Assembly: GCA_029007685.1 (NCBI GenBank)
Contig: JAQXIG010000118.1
Location: 1 to 23,091 of the forward strand
Direction: 5' to 3'
Origin: a bacterium
GTDB taxonomy: Bacteria > Bacillota_I > Bacilli_A > RF39 > UBA660
DNA: 23,091 nt
Shown: positions 15,532-23,091 of the stretch, piece by piece
Position numbering within the stretch: position 1 is the first letter of the stretch
Layout: the number at the start of each line of letters is the position of its first letter
The notes under the pieces: model-generated
What the model saw: the letters and a program-made list of their open reading frames with translations, nothing else
What the model was told of the DNA's origin: nothing
Databases searched by the model: none
Made by a program: the position numbers and the translations under genes

Positions 15532-15697
15532 ACATCATATTTTCAATACTCTTTTCAACATCTTTGGTCATATGTTTCATATCATTTTTCATCTTGCTAG
15601 CACCACTAGGACAGAACTTTTTATAACAACACCATGCTCCATACCCACTTAAAGCAAGACCCAAAACAACACCACCGACCATACTACTTTTTTTCAT
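15530..15697 (-). CDS. Small membrane protein, unknown
   Basis: A 55-residue protein, MKKSSMVGGVVLGLALSGYG followed by AWCCYKKFCPSG and a charged helical tail KMKNDMKHMTKDVEKSIENM. Residues 6-24 form a glycine-rich membrane segment, and three Cys lie just past it. The layout is like YtxH-type and other short Bacillota proteins with one N-terminal segment and an amphipathic tail, but I cannot name a family. GAGGT (15704-15708) is 6 bases before the ATG, and a strong terminator follows directly, so the gene is very likely real. It lies between recD2 and the coat genes; a promoter is not clear. Confidence 0.8.
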   Translation of the reverse strand: MKKSSMVGGVVLGLALSGYGAWCCYKKFCPSGASKMKNDMKHMTKDVEKSIENMM

Positions 15698-15766
15698 TTT
15701 ATCACCTCTTAAAAATATGATCAGTATATTTCTATACCATTCTTATCGTATCCTAAAAAAAAGAAT

Positions 15767-17962
15767 TTATACCTGAAAATTATGCACTATTTTCTCTTTC
15801 AAGGTCGTTTTTCTAACATCGCTAATGTCATGAAGAATCGAATAATCTAAAGCCTCTATTTCTCCAACTAAATATAATTTCTTTTTTACTCTAGTCACTC
15901 CAGTATAAATAAGTTTTCGATAAAGCATCTTTCCATATCCTTTCACAATAGGAATTACGACATAATCAAATTCACTTCCCTGACTCTTATGAATACTAAT
16001 CGCATAAGCATGTTTAAATTTATGAAAATTAGAAGCCGTATAACGAACCTCGTTCCCATCAAAACAAATAAGTATTTCTTTCTTATTACCGTTTACGATA
16101 ATACTCGTAATATAACCAATATCACCATTAAACACATTATCATCAGGCATATTCGTAAGTTGTATCACCTTATCACCTTCACGAAATAACACACCATGAA
16201 TCAACAACTCTTTTTTCTTTTTATCAACCGGATTAAAAATATCTTGTAACGAAACATTCAATAAATCTATACCATTAATTGTCTTATACATCGGAGCCAA
16301 CACTTGAAAAGCTTCTAAATCTTTAATATATAAAGATGAAATTTCTAATACTTTATCCTTCACTAAATTACTACTAACTGGAACAAACTCTAAATCTTCT
16401 TTTTGATGAAAAATACTATAATTTAAACAATTTTCTTTAATTTGATAAGCAAGAGAAATAATATTAGAATTGGTTGCTTGCCGATACAATTCCCTTAATT
16501 CAATCATCGGTAAAGAACCACTTTCAATCATATCCTTTAGCAATTGCCCAGGTCCTACACTAGGTAATTGATGATAATCCCCTACCAAAATAATTTTTGT
16601 ATCGTATCGTAACCCATTTAATAAATGATGAAATAAGATGGTATCTACCATACTAAACTCATCGATAATCACAATCTTGACATCACTTTTATGATACTCA
16701 TTAACCGCGAAATGATTGTTCTCTTTATTCCATTTTAAAAAACGATGAATGGTCAGTGCTGGAATATTTGTAAATTCACTAATTCTTTTACTAGCTCTTC
16801 CTGTTGGAGCCAACAAAACCATTTCTTTGGCTAATTCATCATGACGAAGATGATAGACTTCTTGATAAAGAAGACAAATTGCTTTCATAATCGTCGTTTT
16901 CCCAGTACCAGGACCACCTGTAATAATTAAAAAATGTTTAAGAATTGCTTGCTTAATGGCTTGTTCTTGATCTAAATTATATTGACATAAGGTGAAATTC
17001 TCTACTTTTCGAAAATAAGCATCTAACTTCTTAAAAACACAGTCTTCTTTGCGAGTAAGATATCCAATTCGCTTCGCAATATTTTCCTCAGCCTCATACA
17101 TTTCTTTTAAATAATAACGATCCTGATCACAAATTACCTTCATATCATCAATTAAATTTTGTAAAGAAATATCAAATACTTCTTTAGTAATAGAATTCCC
17201 CAAAGCACGTATTGTATAAGAAAAAATTTCTTCTTTTTCCAAATAACTATGACCATATAAATTTTGAACTTCTAAAAAAACATAAAGAATACTGGCCATA
17301 ACTCTTCTTGTATCATCTTTCAAAACTCCAGACTTCAATGCCAAAGAATCTACTTTTTTAAAAGTCATGTCTAAAATATCTTCCATTAACAAATAGATAT
17401 TTTGATCAATAACATCCAAAGCTTTTTGTTTATATTTATGATAAATAATCAAACTTTCTTTCGTAGAAAAACCCATTTCAGATAAAGCAATAACCGTTTG
17501 ATAACTAGCTTCATAATCTACTAATGTATCATGTAAAATAGCAATTTGTTTTTTGGTAAGACCAGGAATCAATAATAAATTATTAGATTGTTCTAAAATA
17601 ATCGTTAAGGTATCTCTTCCTAAATACTCAACAATTCTTCTCGCAGTTTTTTCACCAATTCCTTTAAATAATCCACTACTTAAAAAATCAACAATCGCAT
17701 CTTTCTCTTCAGGAAGAACTCTTTCATAACTTTCTACTTGAAATTGCTCTCCATACTTATCGTGCTCTACGAGTTTACCATGAAAAATATAAGTATCTTC
17801 TTCATTTAATTCATGAAAATAACCCGTAAAAGGGATACTATGATGTTGATAGTATTCTAACGCTTCGGAATTCGTTTCTAAAACTTTAAATAGACCAACT
17901 ACATACCCATTTTCTGTCTTATAAATATATTTTTTAAAATACCCTTTGATCCATACATCCAA
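15767..17962 (-). CDS. recD2: RecD2 DNA helicase
   Basis: A 5'-3' superfamily 1B helicase of the RecD2 type, found in bacteria that have AddAB rather than RecBCD; it helps genome stability and fork repair. The 731-residue protein has the RecD2 N-terminal extension with helix-hairpin-helix motifs (GLFKGIGEKTARRI, about 98-110; LIPGLTKKQIAIL), Walker A GGPGTGKTT (349-357), Walker B IIDEFSMVD (432-440), GDYHQLPSVGPG, a C-terminal SH3-like insert and the last motif YAISIHKSQGSEFD, with GVTRVKKKL. The start codon is TTG, with GGAGG about 8 bases upstream; the nearby ATG is out of frame. A terminator separates it from the preceding gene. Confidence 0.94.
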   Translation of the reverse strand: MDVWIKGYFKKYIYKTENGYVVGLFKVLETNSEALEYYQHHSIPFTGYFHELNEEDTYIFHGKLVEHDKYGEQFQVESYERVLPEEKDAIVDFLSSGLFKGIGEKTARRIVEYLGRDTLTIILEQSNNLLLIPGLTKKQIAILHDTLVDYEASYQTVIALSEMGFSTKESLIIYHKYKQKALDVIDQNIYLLMEDILDMTFKKVDSLALKSGVLKDDTRRVMASILYVFLEVQNLYGHSYLEKEEIFSYTIRALGNSITKEVFDISLQNLIDDMKVICDQDRYYLKEMYEAEENIAKRIGYLTRKEDCVFKKLDAYFRKVENFTLCQYNLDQEQAIKQAILKHFLIITGGPGTGKTTIMKAICLLYQEVYHLRHDELAKEMVLLAPTGRASKRISEFTNIPALTIHRFLKWNKENNHFAVNEYHKSDVKIVIIDEFSMVDTILFHHLLNGLRYDTKIILVGDYHQLPSVGPGQLLKDMIESGSLPMIELRELYRQATNSNIISLAYQIKENCLNYSIFHQKEDLEFVPVSSNLVKDKVLEISSLYIKDLEAFQVLAPMYKTINGIDLLNVSLQDIFNPVDKKKKELLIHGVLFREGDKVIQLTNMPDDNVFNGDIGYITSIIVNGNKKEILICFDGNEVRYTASNFHKFKHAYAISIHKSQGSEFDYVVIPIVKGYGKMLYRKLIYTGVTRVKKKLYLVGEIEALDYSILHDISDVRKTTLKEKIVHNFQV

Positions 17963-17980
17963 ATCAGATCCCTCCTAATC

Positions 17981-18009
17981 AAGAAGAAAAGCTTAGATCA
18001 AATCTAAGC
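17981..18009 (-). terminator. Terminator upstream of recD2
   Basis: On the minus strand GCTTAGAT, loop TTG and ATCTAAGC form a perfect 8-bp stem followed by UUUUCUUCUU. It starts within the stop codon of the 18004-18249 gene and ends 18 bases before the recD2 start. Confidence 0.85.
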
Positions 18010-18249
18010 CTCATTACTATTTTTTTCAATAAAAAGTCTCATCGCTTCTTCAAACTCTTGATCATCATCAAGTCCAACTAAATAGTTTTGCTCTTCGTCT
18101 TCCCCTTTTTTTATTTCCTTACGAACACAAAAATCTTCCATATCTTTAATATTCGTTAAATATACATAAGCCTTATCCACCAATGAAATCTTCTCCACAA
18201 CGGCATAATCATTACCATCTTCTAATTGGATCACACTATTATTTATCAT
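18004..18249 (-). CDS. DUF1292-like small acidic protein
   Basis: An 81-residue acidic protein. The pattern VIQLEDGNDYAVVEKISLVD, a strand with YVYLTNI, then VGLDDDQEFEEAMRLF resembles DUF1292 (YrzB-type) proteins, which have no known function. The sequence shows no Cys cluster, signal peptide or membrane segment. AAGGGTGA lies 4 bases before the ATG. It follows the 18262-18789 gene by 12 bases, so the two are cotranscribed, and the terminator at 17981-18009 ends the unit. The family call is moderate. Confidence 0.75.
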   Translation of the reverse strand: MINNSVIQLEDGNDYAVVEKISLVDKAYVYLTNIKDMEDFCVRKEIKKGEDEEQNYLVGLDDDQEFEEAMRLFIEKNSNEA

Positions 18250-18261
18250 ATAATCACCCTT

Positions 18262-18789
18262 CTATAAACCCTTAGCCTGTGCAATATCAGGATAAGTTCT
18301 CTCTTCGGCTACCTTTCTAATCGCATCATCATGTAAACGTTGATCCCCGAGATGATAATCGTCAGTTTCTTTTAATTTCTTTTTTTCTTCCTTAATATCA
18401 TCTAAAATACTCATCTGCTCACGAACATGATCCAACAGACTATCATTTCTAACATTTTGAATATTTTGATAATTAACTCGTTCTGAACTCTCCGTTAATT
18501 CTTCATCTAGAATTTCAGCAACCTGTTTCTGATAATCAAAAAGCATATTAGTATGATTCTCAACAGTTATCATAGTTACACAAGAAGCCACTATAGCGAT
18601 AGTTTGCACAGCGGTTTTACGAAATTCTTGTAATTTAATAGTTTTTCCTGGATAAACTCCTCCTTGAAGTTTTATCTCATGCTCAACAATCGATTTTTCC
18701 TGTGATCTTTTACGACCTTCTTGTACAATTCTTATAAAGGTATCATCTATCATCCTATCTTGATTCATATCATTTCTATCCTGATTCAT
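18262..18789 (-). CDS. Single-pass membrane protein, unknown
   Basis: A 175-residue protein I cannot place. After a polar N-terminus that repeats MNQDRND/MNQDRM, residues about 58-76 (TAVQTIAIVASCVTMITV) form one membrane segment; the rest is charged and helical (DDIKEEKKKLKETDDYHLGD), probably coiled coil. The frame is open to an ATG at 18801, but GGAGG lies inside that extension, 5 bases before the ATG at 18789, so the shorter start is better. Promoter boxes lie just upstream. It is cotranscribed with the DUF1292-like gene. Confidence 0.7.
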   Translation of the reverse strand: MNQDRNDMNQDRMIDDTFIRIVQEGRKRSQEKSIVEHEIKLQGGVYPGKTIKLQEFRKTAVQTIAIVASCVTMITVENHTNMLFDYQKQVAEILDEELTESSERVNYQNIQNVRNDSLLDHVREQMSILDDIKEEKKKLKETDDYHLGDQRLHDDAIRKVAEERTYPDIAQAKGL

Positions 18790-18812
18790 AACATCCTCCA
18801 TCTTCCAATACC

Positions 18813-18841
18813 ATTTTATATCATTTCAATCAAGAACACAA
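18813..18841 (-). promoter_or_regulatory. Promoter of the 18262-18789 gene
   Basis: On the minus strand TTGTGT (18836-18841) and TAAAAT (18813-18818) are 17 bases apart. It lies between the mtaB stop and the next gene; no terminator for mtaB was seen there. Confidence 0.5.
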
Positions 18842-18848
18842 CCACTTA

Positions 18849-20147
18849 TTAAACTTTTAGTAACATCTTATCATTAGTTACTAGACCAATACAACAAGGA
18901 TAATTCACATCCGTAAGACACACTTCAACCATGGAATTGGTTGGATATTCTCCTTTTATTTTAACATATAAATAATTACTAGTATGGCCAAAACTAAAAC
19001 CACTTTTATTTTGTTCAATCAAAACCAAAACTTTCTGACCAAGAAATCTTTTCATGTATTTTTCCTCTAATTCATTAGACAACTCCATTAGTAAATGACT
19101 TCGTTTCTTTTTAACCATTCCATCTACTTGATTAGGAAATTGGCTAGCCGGAGTACCTTTACGAATGGAATATGGAAAAACATGAATTTTAGTAAAGGCA
19201 AATTCCCTCGCATGATCCAAAGTTTGTTGAAACATCTCCTCATCTTCTCCAGGAAATCCTACAATAATATCAGTAGAAATCGAAATATTAGGACGGATTT
19301 TACGAATGTTTTCTAGTTTATGACGAAAATAATCCAAATCATATTTGCGATTCATGGCTTTTAAAATCGAATCACTACCAGCTTGTAATGGAATATGAAG
19401 ATGATCACAAATAATATCGTTTTCTTCTAGTAATGACAGTACTGGATCTGTTAACTCTGTAACCTCAATCGAAGAAATACGAAGTCGTTTTAAACCAGGT
19501 ATCCTTAAAATATCTTGTAATAATTGATAAAAAGAATCACCCAAATCTACTCCATAATTACCTATATGAATTCCAGTAAGTACAATTTCCTGATAACCGT
19601 GCACTACTAAATCCATAATTTCACGAATAACTGTTTCACGCTGTTTACTTCTACATTTTCCCCTAACATAAGGAATAATACAGTAAGTACAAAAGTTTTC
19701 ACACCCATCTTGAATTTTCACAAAAGCACGAGTTCGCTCTTTAAAATTTTTAATCTCCATATCCTCAAACTCTGTCCCCAACTCACAAGCCAAATGACGA
19801 ATCGGTTGATGCGTTTTAAAATATTCTTGAATCAAAGAAACAATCTTACTCTTATTCTGATTTCCAATTAAAATATCAACCCCATCAATTACGATCTCTT
19901 TATTCGCCTCTACAAAACATCCCATCGCTACAATACAAGCATTAGGATTTCTCCTGATGGCCTGATGAATAATCTTTCGCGATTTAGAATCACTCTGATT
20001 CGTTACAGTACAAGTATTGATAATATAAATATCACAAATATCATCAAACTCTGAAAGCGTATAACCACTATTTTCTAATACATCCGCAACATACTCACTC
20101 TCATATGTATTTACTTTACATCCTAATGTATAAATTCCAACTTTCAT
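18849..20147 (-). CDS. mtaB: tRNA t6A37 methylthiotransferase MtaB
   Basis: Radical-SAM enzyme that adds a methylthio group to N6-threonylcarbamoyladenosine at position 37 of tRNAs (YqeV type). The 432-residue protein has the N-terminal UPF0004 domain with Cys10, Cys46 and Cys77 for the second iron-sulfur cluster, the radical-SAM motif CENFCTYC (Cys149, Cys153, Cys156), RGKCRSKQRE, LTGIHIGNYG, LHIPLQAGSD and STDIIVGFPGE, and a C-terminal TRAM region. TLGCKVNTYESE at the N-terminus separates MtaB from MiaB and RimO. The ATG is one base past the addA stop, and the GAGG ribosome site lies in the last addA codons, so the genes are coupled. Confidence 0.95.
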   Translation of the reverse strand: MKVGIYTLGCKVNTYESEYVADVLENSGYTLSEFDDICDIYIINTCTVTNQSDSKSRKIIHQAIRRNPNACIVAMGCFVEANKEIVIDGVDILIGNQNKSKIVSLIQEYFKTHQPIRHLACELGTEFEDMEIKNFKERTRAFVKIQDGCENFCTYCIIPYVRGKCRSKQRETVIREIMDLVVHGYQEIVLTGIHIGNYGVDLGDSFYQLLQDILRIPGLKRLRISSIEVTELTDPVLSLLEENDIICDHLHIPLQAGSDSILKAMNRKYDLDYFRHKLENIRKIRPNISISTDIIVGFPGEDEEMFQQTLDHAREFAFTKIHVFPYSIRKGTPASQFPNQVDGMVKKKRSHLLMELSNELEEKYMKRFLGQKVLVLIEQNKSGFSFGHTSNYLYVKIKGEYPTNSMVEVCLTDVNYPCCIGLVTNDKMLLKV

Positions 20148-20148
20148 C

Positions 20149-23091
20149 CTATCCCTCTATTCTAATCATTTTTTCATCTATAATCGAATATAAATAAGTA
20201 AAAATAGGTTTATCACAAATCGTATGAATATATTCGCAATACCCATGTAACTGTTTCCTATATTCTTCATCATGCACATTCTTCAATTTATAATCAATAA
20301 TGATAATTTTGTCATTATATTCTAACATACAATCAATAATTCCGATAGTACCAAATGAATTCATAAAACGGTATTCTTTATAAATATTAGCCTCACTAAC
20401 ATCTTTTAAAATATCTTGTTGTAAAAATTTTTCTATCTTTCTCCTCATAAACAAAGAAAGATTCAATCGATCCAAATTTGGTTCTTTAAAATTAAGAATT
20501 TCCAATAAATAATGAAACTGAATTCCAAATTCCATACTTTTTTTCTCATCAGGTAAAGTAAGTTCATCATGAACTTTAGAATATTGTGTTTTTTCTTCCA
20601 CCAAACCTTCATAACAAGTTTCCACAAAATCATCCAAAGGACAAGTACCATGATCTAAATAATCTTCAATCTGAATGGAACGAATCTTTTTATAATCAGA
20701 AGTGATCACAATATTATTCAAATCGATTTTTTGAATAAAAGGTTGTATTTTATCATAAATACTTTTTAAAAATTCTAAAAAAGAGCGATATTTTAATTTC
20801 GTAGCTTCAGACACATAATTACAATCCATCATGTCAGAGTCATCTTCCATATTAACAACCATAATCATCTTTTCGCAACTTCTAGTTAACGCTACATAAA
20901 AAAGGCGAATTTTTTCACTAATTTCCTCACTATAAAATTGATCTTTATACAAAGTCTTGTAAATGGTTTCTCCATATCCTTCTAAAAAATAAGGTAGAAT
21001 AATTCCATAACGATTACTAAACATTATTTTTTCTTTTAAATCACTAACATTAAATCGATTGTGTAACCCTGTATAATAACATATTGGATACTCTAATCCT
21101 TTCGATTTATGGATAGTCATAATCTTAACACTATTTTCTTCTACCGAATTAGCTGGAATCATAAGAGCTTTTCCTTCTTGAATCATCTCGCTCAAATAGT
21201 TAGAAAAATCCTCCATTGAATAGTCGATTTTTTTCATATTTCGAGCTAGGTCTAACATATACTCCAAATCATTCATAACCGATTGTATATTTCCAACCGT
21301 AATCGCTTTATCGTAAAATTGAAATTGTTCGATAATCTGATGTAAAATATATTCATTATCATGATAGTCTAATTCCCCAACAATTTTCTGAATTCTACAA
21401 AATAAATCCGTTTTAAAATAAGTATGATTCGTGATAATTTCAAACAATTCTTGATCTGAGATTTGAAAAAGATAACTGCGCCCAATACTTAAAAAAGCAT
21501 ATTCAAATTCTTTGTCATACTGCTGGTTTTTCACTTTGAGGATCAATTTTAAAAGATTTTGAATCAAATAGATTTCAGTATGATGCATAATATTTTCATC
21601 TTTTAAAATCGTAAGAGGAATACCATAGTATTCTAATATTTTTTTATATAAATCAAATTTACTGCTACGATCCATTAAAATCACAAAATCATAATATTGA
21701 ACATCTCGCAATACCCCTTGATCTTTATCGAAAATTTGATATTTTTCCTTCATTTTTTTTAGAATGTCAGATGCCACAATAAAAGCTTCTATTTCATCTT
21801 TGGTATAATTGCCTTTAGAATCATAATGATATTGATAAATTTCGGTTGCATAATTCTGATTAGTATGTCCTTGTTCATGATAAGAAGTATTCCCAAATAC
21901 CATCTGATGCCCATCTTTATAATCAGCTCCACCGATATTAGTATCCATAATCAAATCAAAGATTAAATTAATATCGTTTAAAACTTCTTCTCTACTACGA
22001 AAATTTTTATTTAAATCAATCTTAATTCCACCATCATGCTCTTTATAACGATCATACTTATCTTTAAAAATAATCGGATTAGCATTACGAAAACGATAAA
22101 TAGATTGCTTAATATCTCCAACCATATAAACATTATGATTTTCAATCAGTCCAATAAAAGTCTCTTGTAAATCACTAGTATCTTGATATTCATCAATCAT
22201 AATCTCATGAAAATAATTCTTCAACTCTTCTCGAATTTCAGCGTGTTCTTTTACTACCTGAATCGCTAATTTACTAATATCAACAAATTCATAAACATTG
22301 TATGTTCTTTTGTATTCTGTAATTCTTTGATCTAGTTTTCGAATAATCTCAATCAGCATCTTAGCATAATCTGCTGTCATCAAAATAGAATCTATGATCT
22401 CCTGTTGATTAATATAGGCACATTCTTTTTTAACATCTTTTAGAATTCGAGAAACTTCTTCTTTACATTTCTTAATCGACTCATCACACCCTTTAGGCAA
22501 ATTCGGAAGTCTAATCTCCAGTAAAGATACCATATCATCATAGTGTTGACAACTCAAAAGTGGTAATAAACTTTTCTCTAATTTATCATAGTAGTCTCCA
22601 TCTACTGCTAAGCGAATCTCTTCTAAATAGTCCCAAATTTTAGAAAGCTTTTTTTGTAGATAGCTGCCAAACTCCAAAATATCAACATCTATCTTGTTGC
22701 GATCATAATATCTTTCTAGATACTGAGCTAAATAATCATCTTTATCATACTTCATATCAAGCTGAGCATTTACATTCAAAATTCCCTGTTTTAATTCTTT
22801 ATCATCCTTGATACAAAAATCAGTAATTAGTTTTTCAAACAAAGGATTCCTACTTTCATAATATTCCTCAAAAATCCGATCTAATTCTTCTTTTTTTACT
22901 ACTTCAATAATAGAGTGATCGATAATACTAACAGAGCTAGAAATATGAAGCAAATCATGATACTTTTTGACAATCGACAACGCAAAAGAATCAAACGTAG
23001 TAATATAAGCCTTATCGATTCTAGCTACTTGCTCCATGAACCCTGCCGCTTGTATTTTCTTACGGATACGAAGCATCATCTCATAGGCTGC
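20149..23091 (-). CDS. addA: AddA helicase-nuclease, 5' end outside the window
   Basis: Large subunit of AddAB, which unwinds and resects double-strand breaks for RecA. 980 codons are visible and the frame is open to the right edge, reading AAYEMMLRIRKKI, where homologues have the NAAAxEM block; the Walker A part of roughly 200-250 residues is thus missing. Seen in order: YITTFDSFALSIV, IMIDEYQDTSDLQ (motif II), VGDIKQSIYRFRNA, NFRSREEVLNDIN, MTIHKSKGLEYPICY, LFYVALTRSCEKM, and a C-terminal PD-(D/E)XK nuclease with FGIQFHYLLE, GIIDCML and IIIDYKLKN. addB is probably upstream, outside. mtaB follows with a one-base gap. The ATG near 23079 is internal and not the true start. Confidence 0.95.
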   Translation of the reverse strand, partial: AAYEMMLRIRKKIQAAGFMEQVARIDKAYITTFDSFALSIVKKYHDLLHISSSVSIIDHSIIEVVKKEELDRIFEEYYESRNPLFEKLITDFCIKDDKELKQGILNVNAQLDMKYDKDDYLAQYLERYYDRNKIDVDILEFGSYLQKKLSKIWDYLEEIRLAVDGDYYDKLEKSLLPLLSCQHYDDMVSLLEIRLPNLPKGCDESIKKCKEEVSRILKDVKKECAYINQQEIIDSILMTADYAKMLIEIIRKLDQRITEYKRTYNVYEFVDISKLAIQVVKEHAEIREELKNYFHEIMIDEYQDTSDLQETFIGLIENHNVYMVGDIKQSIYRFRNANPIIFKDKYDRYKEHDGGIKIDLNKNFRSREEVLNDINLIFDLIMDTNIGGADYKDGHQMVFGNTSYHEQGHTNQNYATEIYQYHYDSKGNYTKDEIEAFIVASDILKKMKEKYQIFDKDQGVLRDVQYYDFVILMDRSSKFDLYKKILEYYGIPLTILKDENIMHHTEIYLIQNLLKLILKVKNQQYDKEFEYAFLSIGRSYLFQISDQELFEIITNHTYFKTDLFCRIQKIVGELDYHDNEYILHQIIEQFQFYDKAITVGNIQSVMNDLEYMLDLARNMKKIDYSMEDFSNYLSEMIQEGKALMIPANSVEENSVKIMTIHKSKGLEYPICYYTGLHNRFNVSDLKEKIMFSNRYGIILPYFLEGYGETIYKTLYKDQFYSEEISEKIRLFYVALTRSCEKMIMVVNMEDDSDMMDCNYVSEATKLKYRSFLEFLKSIYDKIQPFIQKIDLNNIVITSDYKKIRSIQIEDYLDHGTCPLDDFVETCYEGLVEEKTQYSKVHDELTLPDEKKSMEFGIQFHYLLEILNFKEPNLDRLNLSLFMRRKIEKFLQQDILKDVSEANIYKEYRFMNSFGTIGIIDCMLEYNDKIIIIDYKLKNVHDEEYRKQLHGYCEYIHTICDKPIFTYLYSIIDEKMIRIEG

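Noticed and set aside
20149..23091. DNA-repair genes taken as a defence island
   Set aside because: polA, mutM, lexA, recD2 and addA are all housekeeping genes; no nuclease-toxin, restriction, CRISPR or phage gene was seen.

Overview
The window looks like chromosomal DNA of a low-GC Bacillota. A/T-rich codon use, strong AGGAGG-type ribosome sites, sigma-A style promoters, short U-tailed terminators and the gene set (tmcAL, lexA with Gram-positive LexA boxes, recD2, addA, CotF-like coat proteins, a class B sortase) fit Bacilli. An uncultured gut lineage near the Mollicutes/Erysipelotrichia border is my best guess, by inference only. Tryptophan is encoded by UGG in the intact genes, so the standard bacterial code applies.

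Layout. Bases 1-260 hold what may be a decayed minus-strand gene. tmcAL (plus, 380-1534) converges on a small unknown gene (1546-1884). Then follow pyk (1987-3390) and a minus-strand group polA, a UGA-interrupted gene, and mutM (7709 down to 3773). At 7919-8047 lies a divergent SOS control region: a 48-residue membrane protein runs left and lexA runs right, each from its own promoter, each promoter covered by a LexA box. A class B sortase converges on lexA. From 14236 down to 9546 comes a minus-strand membrane group: Tim44-like/zinc-ribbon protein, SPFH/zinc-ribbon protein, lipoprotein, then an ABC-2 exporter pair after a terminator. Bases 14237-14824 carry a broken membrane-protein frame. Two CotF-like coat proteins and a 55-residue membrane protein follow, then recD2, a DUF1292-like protein, an unknown one-pass membrane protein, mtaB and the 3' part of addA, which runs off the right edge.

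How the genes relate. The window is rich in DNA maintenance: polA (repair synthesis), mutM (oxidised purines), lexA (SOS switch), recD2 (helicase) and addA (double-strand-break processing). The most interesting part is the lexA-divergent small membrane protein. By position, promoter and topology it matches the role of the SOS cell-division inhibitors YneA (Bacillus) and SosA (Staphylococcus), but it is shorter than either and has no LysM domain. No mobile element, CRISPR array, rRNA or tRNA was seen.
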